Source: Tigriopus japonicus
Lineage: Eukaryota > Arthropoda > Copepoda > Harpacticoida > Harpacticidae
Length of the DNA stretch: 64,000 bases
NCBI GenBank assembly: GCA_010645155.1
Contig: CM021317.1
Span: 3,526,015-3,590,014 of the forward strand
Reading direction: 5' to 3'
Below the pieces are notes generated by a model. That model was not told where the DNA came from, searched no databases, and was given only the letters and a program-made list of their open reading frames with translations. Made by a program: the position numbers and the translations under genes. Shown here piece after piece: positions 36,020-48,200 of this stretch. Position 1 is the stretch's first letter; each line of letters starts with the position of its first letter.

Positions 36020-39000
36020 TCATTCAAGGCTGTTTTTATTTGCCTTTTCTCCGTCCCCACTTCCATGAGCACTGCCCGAGTTCCCGCTCGAATTGGCCCT
36101 CAAAAACGAGCGATCCGACGCTGAAGGTCCAAAGTTCATACCCAGAGCAGTCAATTGGGATTTGGTCCTGCTATCAATGACATTGTGCCTGGGCATAAGA
36201 TCGTTCATGGATCTATTCAGGCCCTTGGGAAGGAGAGTCCCAGTGGAATCCCTCACCAAAGACGGTGGAACCAGCTGGAACAACAACAGCGACAACATGG
36301 GAATGTGTTTGCAAGTTCAGCCAACTTGGACCACATTTGGGTCCAATAACGGACGGTATATTAGGAGGGTCAGGAGGGACCTCTGAATCGGGAACAAAGA
36401 AGTGTACTCTAATCTTGCAGTATTGATAGGGATGTAATTCTGGCAAAAAAAGAAAGTCTTGTAAAAACTTAAGCTCAATCTGATTTTTTGATACATATTT
36501 TGAAAAAAATGCAATTAGGTCGAAAATTGGCAAATGAATGGATAAAACTAGCAAACAAGGAAAAACTTTTTTTGAGCATATTAGGCTGCATGTTGACGCA
36601 CTTAATTCAAAAGCGAGAGTATACCAAAATCAAGTCGAATTAGCATTTGTCGAGTTTATACTCTCCCTAGCTGCTGCGTTTCAAACACAGGAGTTGCCAA
36701 GAGTATATACTCGAGGCCGGTTAATCTGACTTGATTTTGGTGTGCTCTCGCTTTTGAATTAGGTGCGTTAACATGCGGCCTAATATGTTATTTGCCAAAA
36801 ATCTTCTCCCCTTGCGATAACTTTATGAAATTGGTACGAACAAAAACCCTTTTTGTGGACCAATTAAAGGATTGTCTGTAAGCATTGCAAAACGTTATAC
36901 ATTTTAAACCAAAACAAAGGAGGTTTGTTTTTCCACAATTGAGAATTGATAAGAAGAAGAAAAAATTTCTTGCTTTTTTAATTAGTCTTGTCGAAAAATT
37001 AGAAAAAAAGAAAGCTACTGTTTTAGTACGCTCCTTGTCCCCAGAGGTTCAGAGGTCTCGACGTCATCCATGTACCTGACTGGGAACATTTCCATGGATC
37101 ACAGCTGCTATGACCTCTTCTTTCTTCTGATTGGGGAGGCTGGATGACAACTGAATTTCACTTTTACTCGGGAACATTGGGTCCACTTTTAGCGTCGGCG
37201 ACTGTCGAGACTCGGAAGCGGCGGGACTCAAGGTGCCTTAAAATCGGACAGGAAGCCAGCGTTAATTTCACGTTGTTCGGGACTACCCAAGCTTGTCCTT
37301 TGTCTTCAAGGTCCTGCTTCATGAATACTGAGCACTTTCCTTCCGTTTCTACCTCTCTGTTCTCCTCTTGCTGATGCATTTATTTGAATATTTTGAATAT
37401 GTACCTACAACACACGTGTATGTTGAAAAAGTCCAAAAATAGAAAGATAGACTCGAAAAAGGCTTCCTTGCATGGGCACTAATTTTGCAAACATTTGTGG
37501 TAAAGATGTGCAAAAAAAAAACAGAGAGCACAAGGATTGTTTGAATGTATTGGATTTTTAAACTTGTCGCTCCTTAAGGTTTATACGCATTGTCCCAAAA
37601 CTGCAAGTATGCGTTGCCTCAAGAAATGTCTTGCAAAATTTCGTTGTTTTTATTTATTTTTCCAATAAGTATTGAGCTTGTTGCTGTCGTCAAAGTTGGC
37701 GATTCTTCAAGTAAAAGTCAAGACTTGATGGAATGTGACATGTCAGAAAGCCGGACTTTATCACATTGGTAATGGAAAGTAAACGAAATCAAGAAAGCCG
37801 TACCTTACTGAGAACGAGAAAGCCATGTTCATCGTACTCTTATTTGTGAACATGGAAGGCACTTTCAAGTTCCATTCAACTTTTTCACTTGAAGGTGCTT
37901 GAACTAAGCAATTGGTCAATAAAATATTGAATTTTGGAGAAGAAATTCACTCTCTTAAAGGTTATCATTAGGGCCCGGAAGCATATTTTCAAAAAAAAAA
38001 AATCTCCATTTCCCACGTTTTTTTTAAAGAATATTTTGGCTGTTTCAAGGAAAAACTGATATTTTTCTTGACTACTTAAGCGAGAAAAAGTATTGAAGGC
38101 AAAATAAAGTTAACTAAATGAAAGGTCACTGCACAATAAGGCTTACACCCAAAGTGAACCAAAAATGGCACGAAGTCTACAAAAGGGCATTTGAAATTGA
38201 ATTAGACATTCACAACCATAACTATTGTCATAAACAAAAAAACTGCGCCATCCATGAGGGCAAATTGAAAATTCTATTTTCAGGGAGTCAAGTGAAATTT
38301 ACGAAGAAAATATTGGAAAATCGGTGCAAACAGAGACAAGATTGCCAATTAATGTCGTTGCAAAAACATTTAACAATCCCGCTTATTTTTCAAATATACT
38401 TTTGTGAAAAAATACAACTTAAATACTTTGTCTTTTTTTGCAAATGTTTTTCTGGGCCCTAGTTATCACTCTTAATTTTCTAGTAAAGTGTTTTAACCAG
38501 CCCAATTTTCAAGCAAGTTCAATAAATCTTCATACTACCAACCATACAATTAAGAAAAGCGTTCTTTGTGTTCGAAATAAAGTAAAAATGATTGACAGTT
38601 GGCAAACAACCAACCCCAGTAATTTACGTCTCAGTCACAAAAGTAAAGTTAGTTGGTCGTTCAGAACGAAGGCCAAAAAAGAGCCGTAATCTAAACTCGA
38701 GCTAAGTGGAACAACCTGTGGAACACGAGATCTTGATCTCGGGAATGATTTGTAATTGATTCGACTCTCGTGCAGCATGACTCGCATTGACAGACCACGA
38801 CGATGAAGGATCCGCTCTCATGTCATCTTGGGAGGAGGATCTTCTTGACAGTCCAGAGGTCTTGATGGATGAACTGACTTTGGGCGACGACGATGACGAG
38901 GTCCTGGATCCTTTGAAGATCAGGGATTGGAGCGAGAGTAACGAGTTGTCTGTCAATGAAAAGGGGCTCGTTCAGACCCAATGGAAACCCTCCGACCTTC

Positions 39001-42000
39001 GAATTAAACTCGTTACCTTCTGGACTAGAAGCCAACGAATCTCGTCTCGAATCCAAATTGGCGTAGCAACTTCGTGACAGATCCTCTCGACTCAAAATCT
39101 TTCGGATCATCGCCAACGAGTCCTTGGCAATTTCGGGCTCGGACTGAGTGTAGGCGGACGAATCCATCGCTTAGTACTGTTTTGTACTGTTTACAAGATA
39201 TGGTACAGTAGATTATAGAGTACGTTGGTACGCAGTGAGTGCAGGCTGAAAATCGCCACAGAACTTTCTAATTGCTTGTTGTTCCTGGACCAATAAGGAT
39301 CATGCGCCTTTTTCTTCCTGAGTGCGTAGGCCACAGGGATATCCTATATATAAGGCCAGTCTGGATTGGGAATTTGGGTTAAGCTAAGGCTTCCATTACA
39401 CACATTCATTTTAGGGGCCCTCAGAGAAGGCCAATTGTGTTGTTTAGATAAAACTTTCACGTCATAGCTTTACTCGAGATTCGAATCGTTTCACGTCATC
39501 AAAACAAAAATGATACCTGGCATGTTGCATAATTAAGTGGTATTTTGATTGAAATTTGGACTGGCCGAATGAAATTCGATGTTCCCATAGGACAAACCTT
39601 GAAAAGACAGCCAATGTTAACTCGTATTTTTGTGATGAAAACTCAGATTGGATTTCGTTGATTTTGGCTAAAAACAAGGCAAAAAGAGCGGCTCTCTTTT
39701 GCCACTAATAAACTGCATCTTTCAAATTGAGGCTACACTATGTTTAGCTCTTAACGCTTGAGGCCCATCTTACACTTGCGATGTAAAGAAAACATATCAG
39801 GATTCAAGCTACACTTTTAACCATCTGAAAAAAGTTTTGCTGAGCATATCATGTGAGAATGTCATTTTCCAAGTAATTCGTAGTTCTTTATAAAAGTGGT
39901 TTTTGGCCTTCATCAAGACCGAGCTCCTCTTTATTAAACTTTTCTCTTTCGTAATGTCAGCTTTACACAAGAAGACATCGATTGGCCGAATCATGAATAT
40001 TGTTAGTTAGTTATTGCCATCCCAATAGAGTTTTCTCACAACCGTATATTTTGTCTAAACCACATAATTGGTTGAGGGGTAGTTTATAGATTGAATGATG
40101 GGTTATCATCACTCCGCTTTTCGAAAGGAAACCAAATCGAGTGTTTGGAGGTTGAAGGCCAATGCAGATCCATTAATGTAAGTAGAAATTCTCGGCCTTG
40201 CTCGTCCACTTCATTTGGCATGCCACAATGGACAACACACACCACTCAGTCAGTCAGTAAGCAAGCAAGCATAGTCTGTGTGTGTACTGAAGAGCTCTCG
40301 CCAGCAATTCAGTCTAATGTCATGACGTTTAGGCACGTCAACATGGATGGCTCGGAATCAAACTTTCTTTCCATCATTGGATCCACCTTCAGGGCCATTC
40401 GAGTCCCTTCATTAAGCCACAAAAAAGGCATTGAAGGCTCGTTCTCTTCACACTAACAAGACTTGTGTCACGGTTTGCTTGCTCTTGACTTGTCACAAGT
40501 CCTCTTTTTCCTCTCTGTCCTTCACAAGAGGGGGGAAAGAGAACAAGGACAATACGAATGGCCTTCAGTCAATACTGAACCCCTCCAAAAACATTACTAC
40601 CTCAATGGGACTCTTTTGAAAAGTGTATTGGAAACTCTGAACTTAAAGATGGTCAACCAATGGCCTTGTAATTCCCTTAAGACCCAGTACACTCGGCTTT
40701 TTTGTAATTGCATACGTAGAACAGACGAAGAGCATTTTTGGAGTAATTCTGGCTGACAAACGGCCCTCTTTTTATGGCATACTTTAAGCGAGTTCCCAGC
40801 ATGAGTTATGTTGCTTTTGCACTAAAAGAGACTTGTGCATATCCAAGAAACACAAAACTGGTTGTGTATTTATTATTCAGAGGCCAATATTTGGTCTCTA
40901 AATATTGAAAACCAAAGCTCAATACTCATCATGCCTGTTTGCTCTAGATCGGTTCAAGTTTTGACCCCTTTTGACCGTTGAACCGGGTGTTGAATCTACC
41001 GAATCAATAGAAAGGGCCACTGAAGGGCTTTTTGGAACACTTGCAAACTTGTTCCCGTTTTTTCTTCTCTTGTCTGTGGGTGAATGTTCGCATTCAAAGA
41101 ATGCCTACCTAAATGTTGGCCTAGCGTTTTGCGGCGGGTAAAAAGCCTTTCTGCTGCCTCAGAAGGAGTCGCAATTCACTCATGTTCTCGAGCTTGGATC
41201 GTAAACGTGGGCCTGAGGCAGGCTATACCGCATTGCTTTCCTCTCATCTAACACATTTGCAGAGTCCCTGGTTTCCTAGGCTCTTCAAGAACATGCCAAC
41301 CTAAATGTCCAGCTGGTTGAAGTCAGTTTGTATGGTTCAAACTAACCAAAGGGGATCAGATGCTTCAGAGATTGAGAGCGGGAAAATGACTGACCTTCCA
41401 AAGCTAAAAATGTAGCTTTTCAGGTTTATGAATGAACCAGAAGCTCTGGAAAGGTATGTAAATAGTTTTCTGAATGAATTTGAATGTTCAAAAGGTCTTG
41501 AAATTAACTTAAACCACGTGATTGCCGCCATGAACGAATGGAGAACATTCTTTTTCTCTTAACTCATATTCTATAGAAATAAAGTCAGACCGTATTTTGA
41601 ATCAGTTCTGTGGCGAGTTTCACTCTTCACTTTTGTCACAAGTAAGTTGTCACCGGGAGAGATTTCTGACGGGACATTCACATCTCACTCACTCACTCAT
41701 TCACTCATTCACTGACGGGAAACCATGATTGATGCCAAACTGAAGAATTCACTTTGGAACGGAAATCGACGGGGTCTTATCTACATTGGAAACGCATTAG
41801 CACTCCACAAAGAACAGTTCCTCCTTCTCTTCTTCTTCTTCCGTATTCTACTCTAAAACGAATGCCAAAGCCAACCAACCCTTGGGACAACTGAGTGAGA
41901 AATGCATGGATCGCCTTGAGCAACGCTAGATAAGGGCGTAATAACTCGCATATTCCTCCTTCTTTTGACAGGATATGTACATAACGATGACTTGTCTATT

Positions 42001-45000
42001 CGTGCCATCACATCTATGAACGAGAAGGAAGATGAAGGAGAAGCCATTTTGAAAGGACCTGTGAAGGTTGGTTTGAAATTGAAGGCTGGTGTCCTTAGTC
42101 AGGCCTTTTGAGGTGGGATCTCCAGGGAGAGAAGACGTTGACACTAATCCGAATGCAGTACGTAAATAGAGTGGCCTCCCTGGTTCTGGATGAAGCTGTG
42201 GGAACAGCGTGGCACCAACCAAGCGAATGAAAACCCCGGGAAATACCTCTTTCTTCGAAAACCATGGTGGTCGTGGGACAAACACGAGAAGCCATAGAGA
42301 AAGAAAAACGACTGATGGAATGAATTGGTGAAAAAAAGAGGCAAACTTGACTTTGAATTTGATTCAAAGAATCACTTCAAACCAGCCATGGACAAAGAAC
42401 CGTTTCCACTTTCTAGGGCCATTAACTTAAATGGTTGGGTGTAGTCAGGACTGTATTCATGGGGGGTTCAGCCACTATCAGGGCCAAACACATCCCAAGA
42501 AATTATTCATGTTCATTAATATCAAAGCTTCTTGGCGCTTGCCACAACCACCGATAGGATAAAGAGCAGTCAGTAAGCGTCTTTCCACTTGAGAGGGCTC
42601 TTCAGAGATCATTATGTAACTAGCTAATCAGCAATATTCAGGCGCTCGCGCTCGGTCGTCCTGTTTTCCAAGAGCCACTCTGACATTTAATCGTAGTTTC
42701 CATTACTTGAAAGCCAAAGTTAAGTTTAAAGTTTTGGTTCAGTGGCTTGTGGAAGAGGCGAAATAAACGACACCAGGGGCCATGTTTCCGCTTGTGCATT
42801 GTGTTTCCAGGTTTCAAGTTACTTCAATATTAGCCCACGGCCGCAATTAGGAGTCGGATTCTAAAGTAAGCAGTAAAACTATCGATTTTACAAAAAAAAA
42901 ATCTATCAATTGGTTTCATTTTCAAAATGATTTGTTATCTAGCTGAAGATTATACTGTGGTTTGGAAATAGTTCAATGCAGAAATGAGGAAAATTGTTCA
43001 TATTGTTTTATTCCCCTTGGAGACTAAGCAATCGTGAGTGAATCGGAGTTTCACTCCGACTCCTAAATCCTTCTTAGGATTGCAGGGATATTGCATATTT
43101 ATTAAGACAAATTGCGATTCACGAGAAGTGAGTGCGTCGAGTGATTTCGAATTTGGTGTGGCTACAAGTGGAAATACACATAGAGCGAGCGAGAATGTGT
43201 GGAACGAGCACTGCATTGTCTTTATTCCAAACGTAGTACAGGTACGAAGTTGCTGCTTACCTTATCTCCTGGGTAGAGTACAGCTGTTATAGCCTGCAAA
43301 CAAAAAAGTGCTGAAGGTGAGTCGGTGGAACATTGGAACATGTTTTTTACGGTCTGCTGTTGCTGACAGTTGTCGGGTGCGGTCTAGGATCAATTGCATT
43401 CAATTTAGGTTATTTGGTCATGCAATTAGTCGTTAATCCCCATCCAGTTGAAACGCAAGGAAAAGCAAGCATGCGGTTACAAACATACCCACCCTTCCTC
43501 ATCAGCTACCAACTCCATCCATCCAATCGACCTGAAATTGGACCCTCATGCATTTCTTCCCAACCTCAGGAGGTACTAGACCAGTGAGTTTTCTATTTCA
43601 CTTGCCAGGCCTCCTTGTTTCCACAAAGTCAGTCGACCTTTGGGCTTATCGAAGTTTGGAGGACTTTCCGCCAACTAGAATGTGGCCTTTTCCGGAACCA
43701 AATATATTCTATTCAACCAAATATTGTCTTCCCGTTAGTTTTCGGGCGGATATTGTGGTCTGTCGATTCAGTCACGGCTTCTGGGTTCCTTCTGCAAACT
43801 TTAGCCCGCGTTCCAGAGCTCACAAAATCTTTTGGGTGAGAATGAGCGATCAAATTTTCATGACCCAGGGGTTGGATCATTTCCAAACGAGTGTCAAAAG
43901 TTGAAGAGAGCGCATGAAAAGTTTGCAGCGTGAATGAGGCCCAACCTTCAACAAAGCACGGCTCGCGAAGTATCCTAGGAAAATCTATACTATCTTTAAC
44001 TAACATAAATCGAAACCTTGGGGGCATGCAGGAAGGAGAGCACTAACAAAGGGTGACAGATTCTATCTTATTCGGCGTTCCCTTCATGTCGTCTTTGCAC
44101 AAACCAGTCCGTTTGAAGAACGAACGAAGCCAGGCCCGCTGACAATACAAATCGATATTTGAGTGGGGAACAGAACGCTTCATAGGTTATCAATTATTAA
44201 GGCCAGTATTGATCTACTGCACTGCCACACACTAAATCTAGGCAAGTCCTTGAAACACCGAGAGTGAAACTGTAATTGAATGTCTCTAATGAATCCGAAT
44301 CAAACAACCTTGAATGGGGGTTTTACCGAATCAAATCACCTCGTGCGGGAATAAAAGAAGCTCTACTATATTGGATAAAGAGGAGTGAAGCTGGGAGTAA
44401 GATCAAGATACAAATTGAGAGAGCCGAAAGTGTAGCCTTTGAAGTTCTTTACCTGTTCCGTGATTCCAGGTGTTTCGAGGGTCAGGGATCCGTTCCGGCC
44501 GGAACTTGACGAGAGTAAACTGTTGTGTCGGTGCTTGCCAGCACTCCCATGGGAGAAACTCCCGCTATGGCTAGGGATCTGAGGTTCACATTGGAGGTTA
44601 AAAGTAGTGGTAGCAATGTCATCCACCACACCGGTCCTCAGTCCCATGCCCGAGGCCTCTGGTAGGCCCCTGAGCGGAAGTCTGTCCGTCGGGGCCGGCT
44701 CCAGCTTACTGAGGTCATCAATGAGGTCATTGATCACTTTCACATCCTTTGATGACACCTCAGTTCGATCTCCAAAAGTAGGAGTGAGAGTTCGGCTGGG
44801 TCCACTACTGTTTGAGCGATTGAGAGGGGTCGTCTCATCCGACCCATCGTCGTACTTTGGGTCTATCACAGAGGAGTCTCCACGACTGCGTAGAATATCA
44901 CTGGCATTGCCGTGGTAGGAGTCTGTACTTGGAAACGTGGAGTATGGCGGTCTATTCGGCCGGCCGGTTCTCTTCCTTGGATTACTGCCTCCACGATTTG

Positions 45001-45217
45001 CCCCCACCCCGGACCCTGGGTCCAACAACCGGACTCGTCGTTTGCTTGGAGCCAGATCTCCGGGATCAGATTGTTGTCCCAGGAACACGGGACGGCCATT
45101 GTTCCCACTATTGTTCTTCCCACTCCCACCGGACGGGTTCAGGCCGAGGCCCACGGTCGTCGCCACCGGCACATGGTTGATGGAAGGCTTCGGGGGGTTG
45201 GTCGTGCCGGACGACAT
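36020..45217 (-). CDS. Serine-rich coding chain, unknown product (ERG N-terminal linker or separate gene)
   Basis: Five exons join in phase on the strand of ERG: 44453-45217 (ends GAACAG|GTAAAG), 39017-39143, 38716-38949, 37076-37236 and 36020-36274 (ends in TGA). The chain encodes about 513 aa, rich in Ser, Arg, Asp and Pro, with short hydrophobic-acidic stretches such as VINDLIDDLSKLEP and SLAMIRKILSREDLS. It has no domain I recognise and looks disordered. Two readings are possible. It may be a separate gene ending at 36020. Or the first four exons, which end in phase 0 at SQ|, may continue to the ERG S1 exon, which also starts in phase 0, making 36020-36274 an alternative terminal exon. 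The start is uncertain: the frame is open upstream of the ATG to about 45283. The donor of 38716 (GTTGTT) is weak. Confidence 0.5.
36577..36787. mobile_element. Palindromic MITE with 60-bp inverted arms
   Basis: Left arm 36577-36636 begins CATATTAGGCTGCATGTTGA. Right arm 36728-36787 is its inverse with a handful of mismatches, and both contain AATTCAAAAGCGAGAG. The ~90-bp centre is unique. There are no coding frames and no clear target duplication. Confidence 0.75.
39168..44452. other. Non-coding stretch, probable intron of the serine-rich chain
   Basis: It lies between two phase-0 exons of the serine-rich chain. No conserved frame is seen. A (CTCA)n microsatellite lies at about 41689-41714 and TACTGT-rich sequence at 39178-39215. 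Short plus-strand frames are not supported by splice sites. Confidence 0.45.
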
Positions 45218-45283
45218 GACATTTCTTCGTGCCTCATGAAGCCAGTTGGCCGGAATTGTGGTGCACTCGTCGCCGTTTTAAAT

Positions 45284-48200
45284 CACCCCTTGGATATGGG
45301 TAAGTGTGAGCCTAATAAGGGGATCGTATCGTTCCCATCTTCCAGTTTGGTATGCAGGCGGGTAAACAGGTCGAACGAACATCCATAGCAAAATATTCCC
45401 GCTATGGCTTTCGAGGGCCGCTCAACGTCAAATCTTGGCCTCGAATTCTTTCAGACTCAGACATCCTTCAGCTGAATGGGCCAACGTGCCAAGTATTAAG
45501 TCGGTGCCAAAGAAAACATGCCCGCTCATTGTGAATTTTGTCATCGCAACATCAACATGGAACACGATCCTATCAGTGAGTGACAAAGTCACACCAGGTT
45601 ACTCGTGAGTGAACATTCCAAAGCGCTTATCGTTCCATTGTCAACCTTGTTCCCTACTTTAATGCATGCGTTTAGGAAGCATAGACTGAGTATTTGGTTC
45701 CTGACTTTTTCTTGAAAAATCCACGTTTATCTGGGCGAAAAAACACGAAAAGTGTTGGTTAAGTTTAGGAGACATTGAATCTCAAGATCAGCTTTGTGTT
45801 CGACTTAGTTTAGATTCAATTTGAAGGAGGTAATCAAACTTTCAATAGCACCTTTCACTACCAATAAATGCATATTGTTTGTGGAACTTTTGGGATTCGG
45901 AACTTTGCTCAAGTATGAACATGGCTAGACCGGGATTCCTCTTTTCTTAATGGTCCCTGATGGCGTTTTTTTTGTGTTCGGACCTCCCAACCGCGTCAAC
46001 TACAAGTATTATTGTTAACCAAGGACAGTTGAGCAACTGGATAATAGCTAAACCTCCCGAGGAGACAAGTACCTGAACAATGGTTCGCTCCTCTTTTACA
46101 ATATTACCCGGCTAAGAAAGAGGCACTGAACCAACGAACAGAGCTTTGCTATCAAGACGAAAACTTTCGCTTTCCAAGTTTTTACTGCAGAAGTACCACC
46201 CCAAGCCAGTGAAAATAGGAAAATAAGTCTCTTGAGGCTCAACCTCGTCTGTTCCCATTATAACATGCACGTGGTTCAGGGCTGGATCAACGGGGGTCTA
46301 AATCTGGTTTTTATGGTCCCTCCACCTCCAACAACCGCATATTTTGTTGATGTCCAATCCCGGACAATTTTCTCCGACTAATTGACAGGATCAAGGCCCC
46401 GAGGAAGATTCCTATCTATTTCGTTCTCCGATAATTCCCATCTGTGGGCAATGCTCATGCATGCTTCCTGTCTAATGGAACTGGGACCCTAAGATCTGGC
46501 AACAACCAACCAACAAATACGAAATAAATGAAGACGAAACGGAAAGAAAAGAAAAGAAAAGCTGTGCAAAGGCCACTTGGTGAGACTTTAGACTTGGTTC
46601 CTTCATTCTTCAAGGAGGCCAAAGAGGAAAAAAAATCAAATGGAGGTCGACACTGATGTGCCCGCACTCGTTGAAACATGAAAGAGACCGCTGCGGTCAA
46701 TCAGCAGGTCAGTTTTACTACAGAAGCTAGCATTTAGCACGCTTTGAGAGCCAATGGAGGAGTACAACAGTATGACTGGGATGATGATGAAGTGGCCCTC
46801 GAGTAAAGATTCGGGCTTGAGTGGAGCAGCTGAAAACACGACGACTTCTCACGAAGGTCAACCAAATGCAATGAGAAGGAACCTCGGCTCCTTGAATAAT
46901 TGTCCGAGCGTCAAAATATACAGAATATCAATTGTTGTTATTGAGCAATACATCTCCGTCCTGTCAGAACGACATTTTGACTCGGTCTGCTGATCCCTCG
47001 AGGGTAATGGAACACCATTATAGAAATGGAAGGCCCACAATCAATGCCGAGAGTGACCTCGAAACCTGAACCCTACCACGGTTACTGCTATGATAGACTC
47101 TTCAGGAAGAAGATCCAACGACAAAAAGAGACCCACAAAACCACTCCGAGCTCCTGTGCCACTTTTTGCCGTGACCAATTATTTGCGTCGAGCTCTGGAT
47201 CCACCCACTTCCGACCAAACAAAGTCAGAGATCATCCAAACCACTGGGAACTTGGAGAGCCTGCCAAGGAGATCACCTGCTTGGCTCACTGTCTCAAATC
47301 CGGGATTTGCAAGGCTTTCTGGCAATGAATTTAAAGCTACCCCAATTTTCGAGCCCTCCAAGGTAGAGCCATAAAAACAGGGAACATTAGTGGAACATTC
47401 TAACTTTATGATTCCGAAACATTCCTGGAAAGCAATATTGAGAGTGTGACTATCTACTAAAACCTACGGATGAGTGTCACTGTCTTGATCAAGTTTCAAA
47501 TTGAATTACTCTGTCTCGGAGCTAATAATTCAAGCCCAACTTCAGAATTTATGGCAACTTTCAAGTCTGTTGTGAAGGTAAGGAAATTGGAAAAATGTTT
47601 CTCGTTGTCGCCGAACAAAGATTCGATGAAGATTCAACGAGTTCAAAGAACGGGTTTCATCTCAAAAAGAGAACTCCTTCGCCGGAAAGAAATGGACTTG
47701 ACTTTTACTTTTAGCTAAAAGGGTTCCCTCGCCATCATAAGCATTGCCGATTACTGATGGAACGTAGTGTAAGTAGCTTCAAATGGCATTCAAATATGAG
47801 TGCAAGCAAGTATATCATCTTTGACCGAGTTTGTTGTCATTTAGCCAATAGAGATTCAACTTTTTGCGGAGATGGGATTGGAAATGAGAGAATAAATGGA
47901 GTTTCTGTCACGACCATTGGAGAAAAAAATGAGTGGAACTTATCGACGCATACAAAAACAGAAACGCAAAGATTTGGATTAATCTAACTATTTCCGGAAG
48001 AAAACAATTCTGCGAGTATTTATTTTTCTACATAAATGAAGACATGAAACTTTCCGTTCATCACACAAATTTTAGCTACTTAGATTACATTCAGTTTATG
48101 GACGCAAAAGAACGGTTTTTAAACGCAAAGGCAGGATATTCTAGCATTTAACTTTGAAAGCATTGAATTTTGGAGTGTCAGAAATGTTTCCAACCACTAA

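Noticed and set aside
44607..45388. Plus-strand frames of 100-158 codons over 44.6-45.4 kb
   Set aside because: They are antisense to the minus-strand serine-rich exon, which has a good donor and phase-compatible partners; the plus frames have none.
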